Source: Enterococcus ureilyticus
Lineage (GTDB): Bacteria; Bacillota; Bacilli; Lactobacillales; Enterococcaceae
Direction: 5' to 3'
NCBI RefSeq assembly: GCF_001730315.1
Contig: NZ_MIKC01000003.1
Span: forward strand, 79,451 to 143,450
Length of the DNA: 64,000 nucleotides
The notes under the pieces are model-generated. The model did not search any database and had not been told where the DNA came from. It worked only from the letters and a program-made list of their open reading frames with translations. Of the stretch, positions 34,256-43,702 are shown piece by piece (position 1 is the stretch's first letter; each line of letters starts with the position of its first letter). The position numbers and the translations under genes were made by a program.

Positions 34256-35020
34256 ATGATCGATTTACATTGCCATATATTGCCAGGTATTGATGATGGC
34301 GCCAAAACAATCGACGATTCCCTTGATATGGCACGGATGGCTGTTAAACAGGGAATCACACATATCCTTTGTACGCCGCATCATAATAATGGTAAATACG
34401 ATAACCCAGCTGAGCAGGTCATTACCCACGTGGCAACTTTACAAAAAGAATTAGATCAGCGGAGTATCCCACTTACTTTATATGAAGGACAAGAAGTACG
34501 GATCAGTGGAGATCTACTGGAACAAATTCAGACAAATGATATTTTATTTACAGATCTTGAAAATCGATATATTCTAATTGAGTTTCCGAGTAACGATATC
34601 CCTGCTTATACGGAACGATTATTTTTTGAGCTACTAAAAGCGGGGCACATTCCGGTGATCGTTCATCCAGAAAGAAACAGTAAATTTATTGAAGATCCTA
34701 ATCGATTATTGCCGTTCTTAGAGATGGGGATGCTCACTCAATTAACAGCTCCAAGTTACGTTGGTGTTTTTGGAAAACAGATTGAGCGTATAGCCAAACA
34801 AATGGTTTCACACAATATGATTTATATGATGGCTTCTGATGCCCACAACATAAAAAAACGCGGTTTTTTTATGAAAAAAGCTTATGATGCTATTGAGAAA
34901 GATATGGGCGTGGAACATGTGGCGGTTATGCAGCAAATGGCTAAAGATGTCTTGAATGGGGATGGTATCCAAAGACCTATTTTTAGAGAGATTAAAAAGA
35001 AAAAATTTGGTTTATTTTAG
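34256..35020 (+). CDS. PHP-domain tyrosine-protein phosphatase (CpsB/Wzh-like)
   Basis: A 254-residue manganese-dependent phosphatase of the PHP family. The metal-binding residues are in MIDLHCHILPGIDDGA (2-17), CTPHHNNGKY, VIVHPERN and MMASDAHN. It dephosphorylates the CpsD-type kinase tail and so cycles polymer assembly. The start ATG 34256 has GAGAGGGGAAAG upstream. A 66-bp gap separates it from the priming transferase. Confidence 0.93.
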   Translation: MIDLHCHILPGIDDGAKTIDDSLDMARMAVKQGITHILCTPHHNNGKYDNPAEQVITHVATLQKELDQRSIPLTLYEGQEVRISGDLLEQIQTNDILFTDLENRYILIEFPSNDIPAYTERLFFELLKAGHIPVIVHPERNSKFIEDPNRLLPFLEMGMLTQLTAPSYVGVFGKQIERIAKQMVSHNMIYMMASDAHNIKKRGFFMKKAYDAIEKDMGVEHVAVMQQMAKDVLNGDGIQRPIFREIKKKKFGLF

Positions 35021-35086
35021 AGATAACAAATAATTAAATGATTTTATATATTGTTGTTGGTATGTTTTTAATACATAGTTGTTGGT

Positions 35087-35851
35087 ATGATCAAATCAGG
35101 GCTAAAAGGGGTGCTTAATTTGGAGGGGAAGTTTGTAAATGTTGGTAAAGACAAAGAGAAAAAACAAGCATATATAAAAAGAAGTAATGAATCTAACAAT
35201 TCGCATTTAGAAAGAGATTTTGCACAACGATCTTTATCTTTTCGTATATCAAAAAGAGGATTAGATATTTTAGGAAGTTTAATAGGACTTATATGCTTTA
35301 GTCCTTTATTTCTCATAGTAGCTTTTTTAATAAAAAAAGAAGATTCAAAAGGTCACGTGTTATTTGCGCAACAACGAGTCGGTAAAAATGGAAAGCCGTT
35401 TATTATGTATAAATTTCGTTCTATGTGTACTGATGCAGAGAAGAAATTAGATGAGCTATTGGAATATAACGAAATTGAAGGTGCAATGTTTAAAATAAAA
35501 AAAGACCCTAGGGTGACCAAGATCGGGAAAAAGTTACGTCAAACAAGCATAGATGAGTTACCTCAGCTTTGGAATGTTTTGAAAGGTGACATGACATTAG
35601 TAGGACCAAGACCTCCACTAGAAAGAGAAGTTAAAGAGTACAGTCAACATGACATGCTAAGACTGACTGTTAAACCTGGTTGTACAGGATTGTGGCAAAT
35701 ATGCGGCAGAAATGACATTCATTTTGACGACATGGTGGAACTTGATTTAGAGTACATCGCGAATCCTTCTTTAATGAGTGATATTAAAATTATTTTTGCA
35801 ACAGCCAAAACTATGCTATCAATTAATTCAAATAGTAATGGTGCATATTGA
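35087..35851 (+). CDS. Priming undecaprenyl-phosphate sugar transferase
   Basis: A 254-residue short polyprenyl-phosphate hexose-1-phosphate transferase. One membrane helix (about 66-84, ILGSLIGLICFSPLFLIVAFLI) precedes the conserved catalytic segments YKFRSM and the long DELPQLWNVLKGDMTLVGPRPPLEREV. It starts repeat-unit assembly by loading the first sugar phosphate onto undecaprenyl phosphate. The start is uncertain: ATG 35087 has no clear ribosome site, whereas TTG 35120 is preceded by AAAAGGGG. The specificity (glucose, galactose or other) cannot be read. Confidence 0.92.
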   Translation: MIKSGLKGVLNLEGKFVNVGKDKEKKQAYIKRSNESNNSHLERDFAQRSLSFRISKRGLDILGSLIGLICFSPLFLIVAFLIKKEDSKGHVLFAQQRVGKNGKPFIMYKFRSMCTDAEKKLDELLEYNEIEGAMFKIKKDPRVTKIGKKLRQTSIDELPQLWNVLKGDMTLVGPRPPLEREVKEYSQHDMLRLTVKPGCTGLWQICGRNDIHFDDMVELDLEYIANPSLMSDIKIIFATAKTMLSINSNSNGAY

Positions 35852-35888
35852 ACAATTTATGTTAAGAAAAAATAGGAGTTCAACACTG

Positions 35889-37016
35889 ATGAATAATGAA
35901 AAAAAAGTAATTAGAGTTGCTATGATTATGGGAAAGATGATTGGGGGGGGAATTGAAGCTGTTGTAATGAATTATTATCGTCATCTTGATCATTCTAAAA
36001 TTCAATTCGATTTTATTATAGATAATGATTCAACGATTGTTCCAAGAAAAGAAATTCAACAATTTGGTGGTCGTATTATTGAAATCTCACCCTATCAATC
36101 AATACTAAACTATAGTAAAGATTTAGAAAAGTTATTTAGAAAAGAAAAATATACGATTGTTCATTCACACATAAATTCATTAAGTGTGTTTCCATTAAGA
36201 ATTGCTAAAAAATGTGGTATTCCTATACGAATTGCGCATAATCATAGTACCGCGGCTCCAGGTGAAATAAAGAAAAATATTTTGAAATATACATTAAGGT
36301 TATTCTCCACTGTGTATCCTACACATTATGCAGCACCCACTTTGTACGCTGGACAATGGCTATTTGGAAAAAAAATTGCGAATAATCAATTGGAAATAAT
36401 AAATAATGCGATTGACCTTCAACATTTCGCTTATGATGTTGAAACCAGAAATAAATTCAGAGAACAATTTGGATATTCTGAAAATGAGTTTGTCGTCGGA
36501 AATATCGGTCGTTTTGTTTGGCAAAAAAACCAATTATTTATTATCGAATTGTTCAACGAATTATTAAAGCAAAGAAAAGAAGCAAGGCTTCTTTTAGTTG
36601 GTGAGGGACCTTTAAAGGAAGTATTAGAAAAAAAAATTTCTGAATTAGGGATAGCGGATGAGGTAACGTTTGTTTCAAATACTAAAAATGTCAATGTATA
36701 CTATCAAATTATGGATATTTTTTTGTTTCCTTCAAATTATGAAGGATTAGGGATGGTTGCAGTGGAGGCTCAAGTTGCTGGATTGCCAGTGATAGCTTCT
36801 GAAAAAGTTCCTGTAGATGCAAAAATATCGAATAATTATTGGCAAATTAATTTAAGTGCTGGAAAAAAAGCATGGTTAGAGTGTTTAAAATTAGTAAAAG
36901 TAGATAATAGAGAAAGTTACATAAATGATGCTGAAAAAAAGGGATATAATATTAATAACGCTACGCCCAAATTGATGAATTACTATAGGCATCTTTTTGA
37001 GGAAAATGATAGGTAA
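35889..37016 (+). CDS. GT4-type glycosyltransferase (EpsF-like)
   Basis: A 375-residue GT-B protein. The N-terminal KMIGGGIEAVVMNYYRHL motif and the C-terminal EX7E motif in NYEGLGMVAVEAQVAG place it in family GT4, as does NIGRFVWQKNQ. It should add one sugar to the repeat unit on the cytoplasmic side. The start is ATG 35889 with TAGGAG; the frame remains open upstream into the previous gene but without a site. AT-rich codon use and A runs are typical of the exchangeable centre of capsule loci. Confidence 0.88.
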   Translation: MNNEKKVIRVAMIMGKMIGGGIEAVVMNYYRHLDHSKIQFDFIIDNDSTIVPRKEIQQFGGRIIEISPYQSILNYSKDLEKLFRKEKYTIVHSHINSLSVFPLRIAKKCGIPIRIAHNHSTAAPGEIKKNILKYTLRLFSTVYPTHYAAPTLYAGQWLFGKKIANNQLEIINNAIDLQHFAYDVETRNKFREQFGYSENEFVVGNIGRFVWQKNQLFIIELFNELLKQRKEARLLLVGEGPLKEVLEKKISELGIADEVTFVSNTKNVNVYYQIMDIFLFPSNYEGLGMVAVEAQVAGLPVIASEKVPVDAKISNNYWQINLSAGKKAWLECLKLVKVDNRESYINDAEKKGYNINNATPKLMNYYRHLFEENDR

Positions 37017-37088
37017 TTTATTTTTTCTAAATGTTAATATGGTATGCATGGATATGCAAGATGAATAGAAATTAATGGAGGACTTATT

Positions 37089-38012
37089 ATGGTTAAAGTA
37101 GCAGTATTTATGTCTACTTATAATGGGGAAAAATATTTAAGAGAACAAATTGAATCAATACTTGCCCAAAAACATGTAAAAGTATTTTTGTATGTTCGAG
37201 ATGATGGTTCATCTGACACAACGGTCGATATCTTGAAAGAATTCAAAGAAAATAAAAAATTAGAATTCTATGTTGGAGAAAATATTAACTACGGAAAAAG
37301 TTTTTGGGAATTGATGCTAAAATATGGTGAAGCTGAGAAGTTTGATTATTTTGCTTTCTCTGATCAAGATGATTATTGGGAACCTGTTAAGCTTTCTAAG
37401 GCATTAGATCTATTAGGCAGTAATGCTCATCCAAAACTATACTTCTCAAATATGGAATTTGTTTCAAGTGATTTGAAGAGTATCGGGCTAAAGAAGTTTG
37501 ACAATATGAGAATTTCTTTAGGAAGTGAGATGATTCGACACCGAGTTGCTGGGTGTACATATGTATTTAACAAATCATTATTTGAATTTGCTAAATATGT
37601 GGATTTTACTTCATTTAAAAAGAAATTTGAACATGATGTGTGGCTATATATTTTATGTTTATCTGTTGAAGGTGAAGTAATTCGTGATAAATCTAGTTAT
37701 ATAAAGTACAGGCAACATAGTGATAATGTTACAGGTCATAGACAAGGACTTATCAAAAGAATGAGGAGAGAAGTTCTGTCTCATTATTTATATCAAGAAA
37801 AGAAGAATCTGAAACAAAGTTATTTTCTTTGTCTGTATAAACATTATGAAGACTATATAAGTAACGAAAATAAAAAAATTATAGAACAAGTGATAAATTA
37901 TAAAACAAATTTAGGCAGTAAAATTAATCTATTAAAGAACAAAGACTTTAGAAGTGGTAATTTTGTTTTTGATACTATTTCAATTTTAGAAGTTTTCTTT
38001 GGGGTATATTAA
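37089..38012 (+). CDS. GT2 glycosyltransferase (rhamnosyltransferase-like)
   Basis: A 307-residue GT-A protein opening VAVFMSTYNGEKYLREQIESILAQ with RDDGSSDTT and the metal motif FSDQDDYW, a combination common in WbbL/RfbF-type rhamnosyltransferases. Specificity is inferred from similarity in these motifs only. The start is ATG 37089 with TGGAGGA. It lies in the polysaccharide operon and its base composition is clearly AT-rich. Confidence 0.87.
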   Translation: MVKVAVFMSTYNGEKYLREQIESILAQKHVKVFLYVRDDGSSDTTVDILKEFKENKKLEFYVGENINYGKSFWELMLKYGEAEKFDYFAFSDQDDYWEPVKLSKALDLLGSNAHPKLYFSNMEFVSSDLKSIGLKKFDNMRISLGSEMIRHRVAGCTYVFNKSLFEFAKYVDFTSFKKKFEHDVWLYILCLSVEGEVIRDKSSYIKYRQHSDNVTGHRQGLIKRMRREVLSHYLYQEKKNLKQSYFLCLYKHYEDYISNENKKIIEQVINYKTNLGSKINLLKNKDFRSGNFVFDTISILEVFFGVY

Positions 38013-38025
38013 GGAAGTGAAGTAA

Positions 38026-39147
38026 ATGAGAGGTGTATATTTATCGCCAAATGTTTCGCATAATCCTGGGATAAATCAAAAAGTTCTGAATCAAGTAGAA
38101 GCCTTTAAGGAAACTGGAGCGGACATTTGTTTAATCATGGATAATAGGAGTGGGAAGTTAAAAAAATTACAAACTGCTATGCCTATTTTTAGTAAGCAAT
38201 TTGATCGTTTTTTTCCAAAAAAACTAAATAATTACGATTTTGTGTATATCAGAAAACCTTACTATTTTGATTTTGATTTTATACGAAAGTTGTCAACAGT
38301 AAAAAAAAGTGGAACTCAAATTATTTTAGAAATACCAACTTATCCATATGATAGTGAATTTAAACATAAAATTTTAATGTTTCCTACGGTATTAAAAGAT
38401 AAATTGTCAAGAAAAATGTTAAAACGATATGTTTCTCGAATAGTGACTTTTTCTGATGACGAAGAAATCTTTGGTATTAAAACAATTCAAACATTTAATG
38501 CATTTGATTTTAAAAGTACTAACTTATCAAAGAAAGTAAATTATAGCAGTAAAATGGAGATAACGCTAATAGCAGTGGCTAATATAGAAAATTGGCATGG
38601 TTACGATAGATTAATAATAGGACTTTCAGAATATTATTTAAATAAAAAGGATGATGATCCTGATTTTAAAATATTTATAGTTGGTGGAGGTAATAAGAAG
38701 ATCATTCAACTTTATAAAAAGATGATTTTTGATAATGATTTAACTGATAGAATTATTTTGACAGATAAAAAAACAGGGAAAGAATTAGATGAGTTGTTCT
38801 CATCAGCTGATATTGGTGTTGATTCGTTAGGAAGACATAGAAGCAAAGTGTATTATAATAGTTCACTAAAAGGCAAAGAATATTTAGGCAGAGGCTTGCC
38901 TATAATTTCCGGTGTTGAGACTGAATTGGATAATCCAAAATATAATTTTCCCTATTACATGAGAGTTTCAGCAGATGATTCGCCGATAAATTTCAAGGAT
39001 ATTATACTTTTTTTTGAAAAAATACACGATAATAAAAATGCATACTCTATAAAAAAATTTGGGGAAGAAAACTTTAGTTTTCAGGCATCCGTAAAACCGG
39101 TAATTGATTATTTAAAGGAAAATGAAGGAAAACACAGTTATGAATAA
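38026..39147 (+). CDS. Glycosyltransferase, GT-B fold
   Basis: A 373-residue protein of moderate similarity to GT4-like enzymes. N-terminal MRGVYLSPNVSHNPGINQKVLNQVEAFKETGA recalls the acceptor domain, and the later LIAVANIENWHGYDRLI with LFSSADIGVDSLGRH...LKGKEYLGRGLPII forms the donor half. A typical EX7E is replaced by a KGKEYLGRGLP stretch. The start is ATG 38026 with AAGGAAGTG. It overlaps the next gene by 8 bp. Confidence 0.75.
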   Translation: MRGVYLSPNVSHNPGINQKVLNQVEAFKETGADICLIMDNRSGKLKKLQTAMPIFSKQFDRFFPKKLNNYDFVYIRKPYYFDFDFIRKLSTVKKSGTQIILEIPTYPYDSEFKHKILMFPTVLKDKLSRKMLKRYVSRIVTFSDDEEIFGIKTIQTFNAFDFKSTNLSKKVNYSSKMEITLIAVANIENWHGYDRLIIGLSEYYLNKKDDDPDFKIFIVGGGNKKIIQLYKKMIFDNDLTDRIILTDKKTGKELDELFSSADIGVDSLGRHRSKVYYNSSLKGKEYLGRGLPIISGVETELDNPKYNFPYYMRVSADDSPINFKDIILFFEKIHDNKNAYSIKKFGEENFSFQASVKPVIDYLKENEGKHSYE

Positions 39148-40291
39148 AGACAAATTAAAAAATATAATCCCTATTTTATTATTGTTATTTTTTTCTTTAA
39201 AACAAATTATTGTCAACTATTCAACAATCAATCAATACCATATGTATTCAAAACTAAATCATACATTGACTTTTGGTATTGTTTTTTTACTAGTATTTTT
39301 CATAATATTTTTTTGTCAATATAAAATTAAACAATATGCTGCTATAACCTTTATTGGAATCATGATCGTAGTTTCTAGTTTTATAACAAAAGATTTGGCT
39401 ATAGTAGTGTTTTACTTGTTTGTTTTAGCATTGAAAAATATAGACTATAAGAAAATAGTGAAAACAATCTGCTTTTCCCAAATCACTGGTGTGAGTCTAA
39501 TACTTATGTTATTTAACTTAGGACTTATTGATGAAAGAATTTCTACAAGGTTGGGTATTGTGAGAAGGAGTTATGGTTTTGGTCACCCAGCTTTTCTATC
39601 GACATTTTATTTAATGATTGTTATGGAACTATTTTATCTCTATGAAAATAAGATTAAATACTACCATATAATCATTGTAGTGATTTTAGCAGAAATAATC
39701 GATAGAACGACTGATGGAAGGACAAATATGTATTGTTTGTTTTTATTTCTATTTTTATTTGTCATTAGAAAGTCGTTTCGCAAAATTTTAGATTTAAAGA
39801 CAATAATGTATGTAACAAATTACATCTTTCTATTTTTAGCTTTACTTTGTTCTGTCTATTTAGCAGCAAAATTTAATCCTTATAATATTTTGGAAGCGAA
39901 GCTAAATTCAATCTTATCTAATAGACTGTATCTATCTAATTACTTTTGGAATAACTATGGTCCGAGTTTATTTGGTCAACCATTGAAATTTATTTCAACT
40001 TTAGAAGGTAGTCTGACAGGTCAGAGCGTATTGATTCTAGATAATTTTTATTTGAATTTAGTTATTAAATTTGGTTTAGTCATGACTGGTTTATTTGTGG
40101 GATTTGTATTAAAGTTGTTGAAATTACTTTACTTAAGAGAAGAGACAACTTTGTTAATCATAGTATTTGTTTTTCTAGTATACTCATTAATATCGCCTAT
40201 AATTATAAACTTGGAGCTTAATTTTATCTTCTTTGCTGGCGTTTTTATATTTCAAAAACAATATAATCCCAAAAATGAACAGTTCAACTAA
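39140..40291 (+). CDS. Wzy-like polysaccharide polymerase
   Basis: A 383-residue integral membrane protein with about ten or eleven hydrophobic helices and a long loop between the later helices (about 250-300). It has no recognisable catalytic motif, as is usual for polymerases, so the call rests on topology, length and location. It would join repeat units on the outer face of the membrane. The start is taken at ATG 39140, with GAAGGAA upstream, overlapping the preceding stop (ATGAATAA); ATG 39122 is possible. Confidence 0.75.
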   Translation: MNKDKLKNIIPILLLLFFSLKQIIVNYSTINQYHMYSKLNHTLTFGIVFLLVFFIIFFCQYKIKQYAAITFIGIMIVVSSFITKDLAIVVFYLFVLALKNIDYKKIVKTICFSQITGVSLILMLFNLGLIDERISTRLGIVRRSYGFGHPAFLSTFYLMIVMELFYLYENKIKYYHIIIVVILAEIIDRTTDGRTNMYCLFLFLFLFVIRKSFRKILDLKTIMYVTNYIFLFLALLCSVYLAAKFNPYNILEAKLNSILSNRLYLSNYFWNNYGPSLFGQPLKFISTLEGSLTGQSVLILDNFYLNLVIKFGLVMTGLFVGFVLKLLKLLYLREETTLLIIVFVFLVYSLISPIIINLELNFIFFAGVFIFQKQYNPKNEQFN

Positions 40292-40338
40292 GCTGAACTA
40301 TGTTACTCCAAAATATAAAAATATTAGAGGTGAGTAAA

Positions 40339-41013
40339 GTGGAGAAAGAAAAAATAGAAATAGTTTTCAGTAAACTACTCTCTATCCCTAAATCAATTTT
40401 TTGGAATTTTAGACTACTTCCTTTTAAACAAGCGCTACGTTTACCATTGTTATTTCACTTTAAAACTAGGATGTATGTGAATAGGGGAACTATGATTTTA
40501 TTAAAAGATGCTAAATTATTCAATTTTTCTTTTGGCTTTGGCGGTTCACTTGGTGTTGCTAGAAATAAAGAGTCCTTCTTTATAGTTAGAAATAGCGGAA
40601 CATTAAAAATAAAGGGTAAAAGTACATTTGCTGCAGGTTCTTCCATTCGTGTTGAAGAAGGGGTCTTGGAAATTGGGGCTAATTTTAATGCAAATAAAAA
40701 TTGTTATATAAGTGTTTTTAAAAAGGTAATAATTGGTGAACAAGTTTTATTGGGTTGGAATGTTACTTTAATTGATAACGATGGTCATACAATTGACAGT
40801 AATCAAAATGTAGGTGAGATTCATATATCCAACGATTGTTGGATAGCAGCACATAGTTATATTTTAAAGAATGTAAGTTTAGGATCAGGAAATGTCGTGG
40901 CAGCCCGAAGTCTGGTGACGTCATCTCTTATGAAGCAAGGTACACCAAGTAGGTCAGTTATTGCAGGACATCCTGCAAAGGTCATTAAGACAAATATAGT
41001 TTGGAGAGAGTAG
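40339..41013 (+). CDS. Hexapeptide-repeat acyltransferase (WbbJ-like)
   Basis: A 224-residue protein with a left-handed beta-helix. Imperfect hexapeptide repeats fill the middle (SGTLKIKGKSTFAAGSSIRVEEGVLEIG), and LIDNDGHTI with the later IAGHPAKVIK are typical of O-acetyltransferases of sugars. The start is GTG 40339, with AGAGGTGAG upstream; ATG 40300 lacks a site. It probably acetylates the polymer repeat unit. Confidence 0.8.
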   Translation: MEKEKIEIVFSKLLSIPKSIFWNFRLLPFKQALRLPLLFHFKTRMYVNRGTMILLKDAKLFNFSFGFGGSLGVARNKESFFIVRNSGTLKIKGKSTFAAGSSIRVEEGVLEIGANFNANKNCYISVFKKVIIGEQVLLGWNVTLIDNDGHTIDSNQNVGEIHISNDCWIAAHSYILKNVSLGSGNVVAARSLVTSSLMKQGTPSRSVIAGHPAKVIKTNIVWRE

Positions 41014-41017
41014 AAAA

Positions 41018-41965
41018 GTGAAAGATAGTTTGGGACAATGTCCGTTAGTTTCAATCATTATGCCAGTTTATAATGTTGGAAGATACTTAGAGGATTCTCT
41101 AAAAAGTGTTGAAAAACAAACTTATGCCAACATACAGTTGATTATTGTAAATGATGGTAGTACAGATAGTAGTGGTAACATCATCAAACGATTTATTAAG
41201 TCTACTAAATTAACTAATTTGATTTATATAGAGCAAGAAAATGCAGGCCTTTCCGAAGCGAGAAATACAGCGATTAAAAGAGTAGATGGAAAGTACACTT
41301 ACTTTTTTGACTCCGATGATATTTTAAATGCTAAAGCTATAAAAAAATGTGTTGATTTTATGGAAAAAGAGAATATTGATTTACTTATGTTCTGTGCTGA
41401 AGCTTTTATTGAAAATGAGCATAGCTATCAAAGTAAGTATGTATTTAGACCTAAACAGCTTAAAAGTGAAGCTGTCTATTCTAAACAGGAATATATTTTT
41501 AAAATGAAAAATGAAAGATTTTCTGCTGTATGGTTATATTTATATAGAACTGAAATAATAAAAAGGAATTCACTTTGTTTTTATCCAGATATATATTTTG
41601 AAGATGCGTTATTTACCCCTATTGCGTATTACTATATGAATACTGTAGGTTTTTTATCAGATGTTTTTGTCTATCATAGAATAAATCCTCAATCTATAAC
41701 AATGCGAGATGATAAGGATGAATATAAAGTTTCATCTTATCTAACTGTATTAAAAGAATTAGATTTATTTGTTAAAATGAATGTAGCTGACAAGTGGTTA
41801 ATCAATTATTATTCGAAGCAACAAATGTTTACAGTAAGAGAGATTCGAAATTTTTCTATACTGGATAAAGTACATATAAGAACTTTATGTAAAAACTATA
41901 ATATTGGTTTTGATGTTATTTATGAGTTGAAATCAAGAATAAAAAAAATAGTTAGAAAAGTTTAG
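41018..41965 (+). CDS. GT2 glycosyltransferase
   Basis: A 315-residue GT-A enzyme: LVSIIMPVYNVGRYLEDSLKSVEKQTY, VNDGSTDSS, AGLSEARNTAI and the FDSDD metal motif, in the usual order. The C-terminal part is helical and ends in a basic stretch (KSRIKKIVRKV) that may touch the membrane. The start is GTG 41018, supported by GGAGAG and the proper N terminus. It is in the polysaccharide operon, 4 bp after the acyltransferase. Confidence 0.9.
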   Translation: MKDSLGQCPLVSIIMPVYNVGRYLEDSLKSVEKQTYANIQLIIVNDGSTDSSGNIIKRFIKSTKLTNLIYIEQENAGLSEARNTAIKRVDGKYTYFFDSDDILNAKAIKKCVDFMEKENIDLLMFCAEAFIENEHSYQSKYVFRPKQLKSEAVYSKQEYIFKMKNERFSAVWLYLYRTEIIKRNSLCFYPDIYFEDALFTPIAYYYMNTVGFLSDVFVYHRINPQSITMRDDKDEYKVSSYLTVLKELDLFVKMNVADKWLINYYSKQQMFTVREIRNFSILDKVHIRTLCKNYNIGFDVIYELKSRIKKIVRKV

Positions 41966-41979
41966 AATGGGGAGTAAAA

Positions 41980-43509
41980 ATGTCTCATAAATCTAGAATT
42001 CACTATTCCGTACTGAATTCCTCAATATCAGGGGGAATTTATGTTCTGAAAATGCTTGCTCAATTTATTTCCAGAAGTCTTTTTATTTATTTTTTGGGTA
42101 AAGAACTTTTGGGGTTAAATGGCCTATTTACGAGTATTTTGAATATGCTTTCTTTGACAGAGCTCGGCATAGGTACATCGATTATATATTCTCTTTACAA
42201 ACCTTTAAATGAGAAAGATGATCATCAAATTAAGGCACTGATGTCCCTATATAAAAAGATCTATACAACCATAGGTATAATTGTTGGTATTCTAGGGTTA
42301 ATGTTAGTTCCATTCTTACATATTTTTATAGAAAGTGCTTCAGAAATAAATGGATTATACTACTATTATATATTGTTTTTATTAAATTCTGTTATAAGCT
42401 ATTTTTTTACATATAATCGTTCTTTATTGAATGCAGATCAAAGAAGTTACATATCAGCAATCAATGATTTCATATTTCAATTATTGGTGATTATTGTTCA
42501 AGCTTTCGTTCTTTTTTTAGGAAAAGGTTATGCATTTTTTTTGATTGTTCAAATTATTGGGACTTTACTAAGTAATATTACGATTTCTATTAGAGTGAAT
42601 AAAGAGTTTCATTATTTGAAAGATGTTCCGATAATGAAGCTGCCAAAAGAAACTGTAGCCACTTTAAAAAAAAATACCATTGGTAATCTATCATCAAAAA
42701 TAGGACAAATTATTGTTAATGGAACTGACAGTTTATTGATCTCAATATTTGTAAGTTTGGCATCAGTAGGAATATACTCAAATTATTTTTTGATAGTCTC
42801 AAGCGTACAACAATTATGTGTTCAAATTACCAACTCAATAACTGCAAGTATTGGTAATGTGGCTGTTGCCGGGGACGAGGAACATGGTTTCGCGGTGTAT
42901 AAAAAACATTATTTTGTGAGCTTTTCTTTATTATACTTTTCATCGACTAGTTTAATGATTGCCTTAGATCCATTTATACATTTATGGTTAGGTAGTTCAT
43001 ACCTCTTATCAAAAGCAACAATGCTTGCTATAGTTGTAAATTTCATTGTAAAACTTTTTAGGCAAACTCCACTTGTATTTATTGATGCATATGGCTTAGC
43101 TTGGATACAAAGATGGAAAGCAATAGTTGAATCCATTGCAAATCTAACTTTTTCTTTGCTTTTTCTTATAGTTTTTGATTTAGGAATTGTTGGGGTGATG
43201 TTAGGGACAATCCTTTCTTCTTTGATGACTGTTTCTTGGTACGAACCATATGTAGTCTTCAAATATGGAATAAACAAACCGTTTGGAACTTATCTAAGAA
43301 TCACAAGTAGATATCTTTTGATATTATTGTTTACATTACTACTAACCTATAGTGTAAATAATCAAATTGAGATTTTGGGAATTGTGGGGTTATTAATCAG
43401 ATTAAGCGTAGGTTTAGTTATCGCGCTGTTGATTTATCTAATAGTATTTAAAAATGATGATGAGTTTTTATCAATTATGTTAATAGTAAAAAAATTGCTG
43501 AAGCGATAG
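41980..43509 (+). CDS. Wzx-type oligosaccharide flippase
   Basis: A 509-residue polytopic membrane protein with 12-14 helices and the polysaccharide-transporter (PST/MATE-like) pattern: an N-terminal SSISGGIYVLKMLAQFISRSLFIYFLGKELLGLNGLFTSILNMLSLTELGIGTSIIYSLY and a similar second half after about residue 230. It flips lipid-linked repeat units outward before polymerisation. The start ATG 41980 follows TGGGGAG. It is the last gene of the run; 190 bp containing only a weak inverted repeat precede the LCP gene. Confidence 0.9.
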   Translation: MSHKSRIHYSVLNSSISGGIYVLKMLAQFISRSLFIYFLGKELLGLNGLFTSILNMLSLTELGIGTSIIYSLYKPLNEKDDHQIKALMSLYKKIYTTIGIIVGILGLMLVPFLHIFIESASEINGLYYYYILFLLNSVISYFFTYNRSLLNADQRSYISAINDFIFQLLVIIVQAFVLFLGKGYAFFLIVQIIGTLLSNITISIRVNKEFHYLKDVPIMKLPKETVATLKKNTIGNLSSKIGQIIVNGTDSLLISIFVSLASVGIYSNYFLIVSSVQQLCVQITNSITASIGNVAVAGDEEHGFAVYKKHYFVSFSLLYFSSTSLMIALDPFIHLWLGSSYLLSKATMLAIVVNFIVKLFRQTPLVFIDAYGLAWIQRWKAIVESIANLTFSLLFLIVFDLGIVGVMLGTILSSLMTVSWYEPYVVFKYGINKPFGTYLRITSRYLLILLFTLLLTYSVNNQIEILGIVGLLIRLSVGLVIALLIYLIVFKNDDEFLSIMLIVKKLLKR

Positions 43510-43702
43510 TTCCACTTTTTTAAAACAATGTAAGTCCACTGATTAGTGGAATCCAAAGAAAAAACAATAATCGGATCATTAGTCGTTATTTTACAAATAC
43601 ATTAAGATATCATGCCAATTCTTCAAAAATGTTGCTAGGTGCTTAAAATTGTGAGAAAATAGACATCATGAATTATTCTTGCAAAAAATGAGGAAGTGTC
43701 TT

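Noticed and set aside
43510..43550. Inverted repeat TTCCACT...AGTGGAA after the flippase gene
   Set aside because: The arms are only 7 bp, the loop is long and no T run follows, so a terminator call is not supported.
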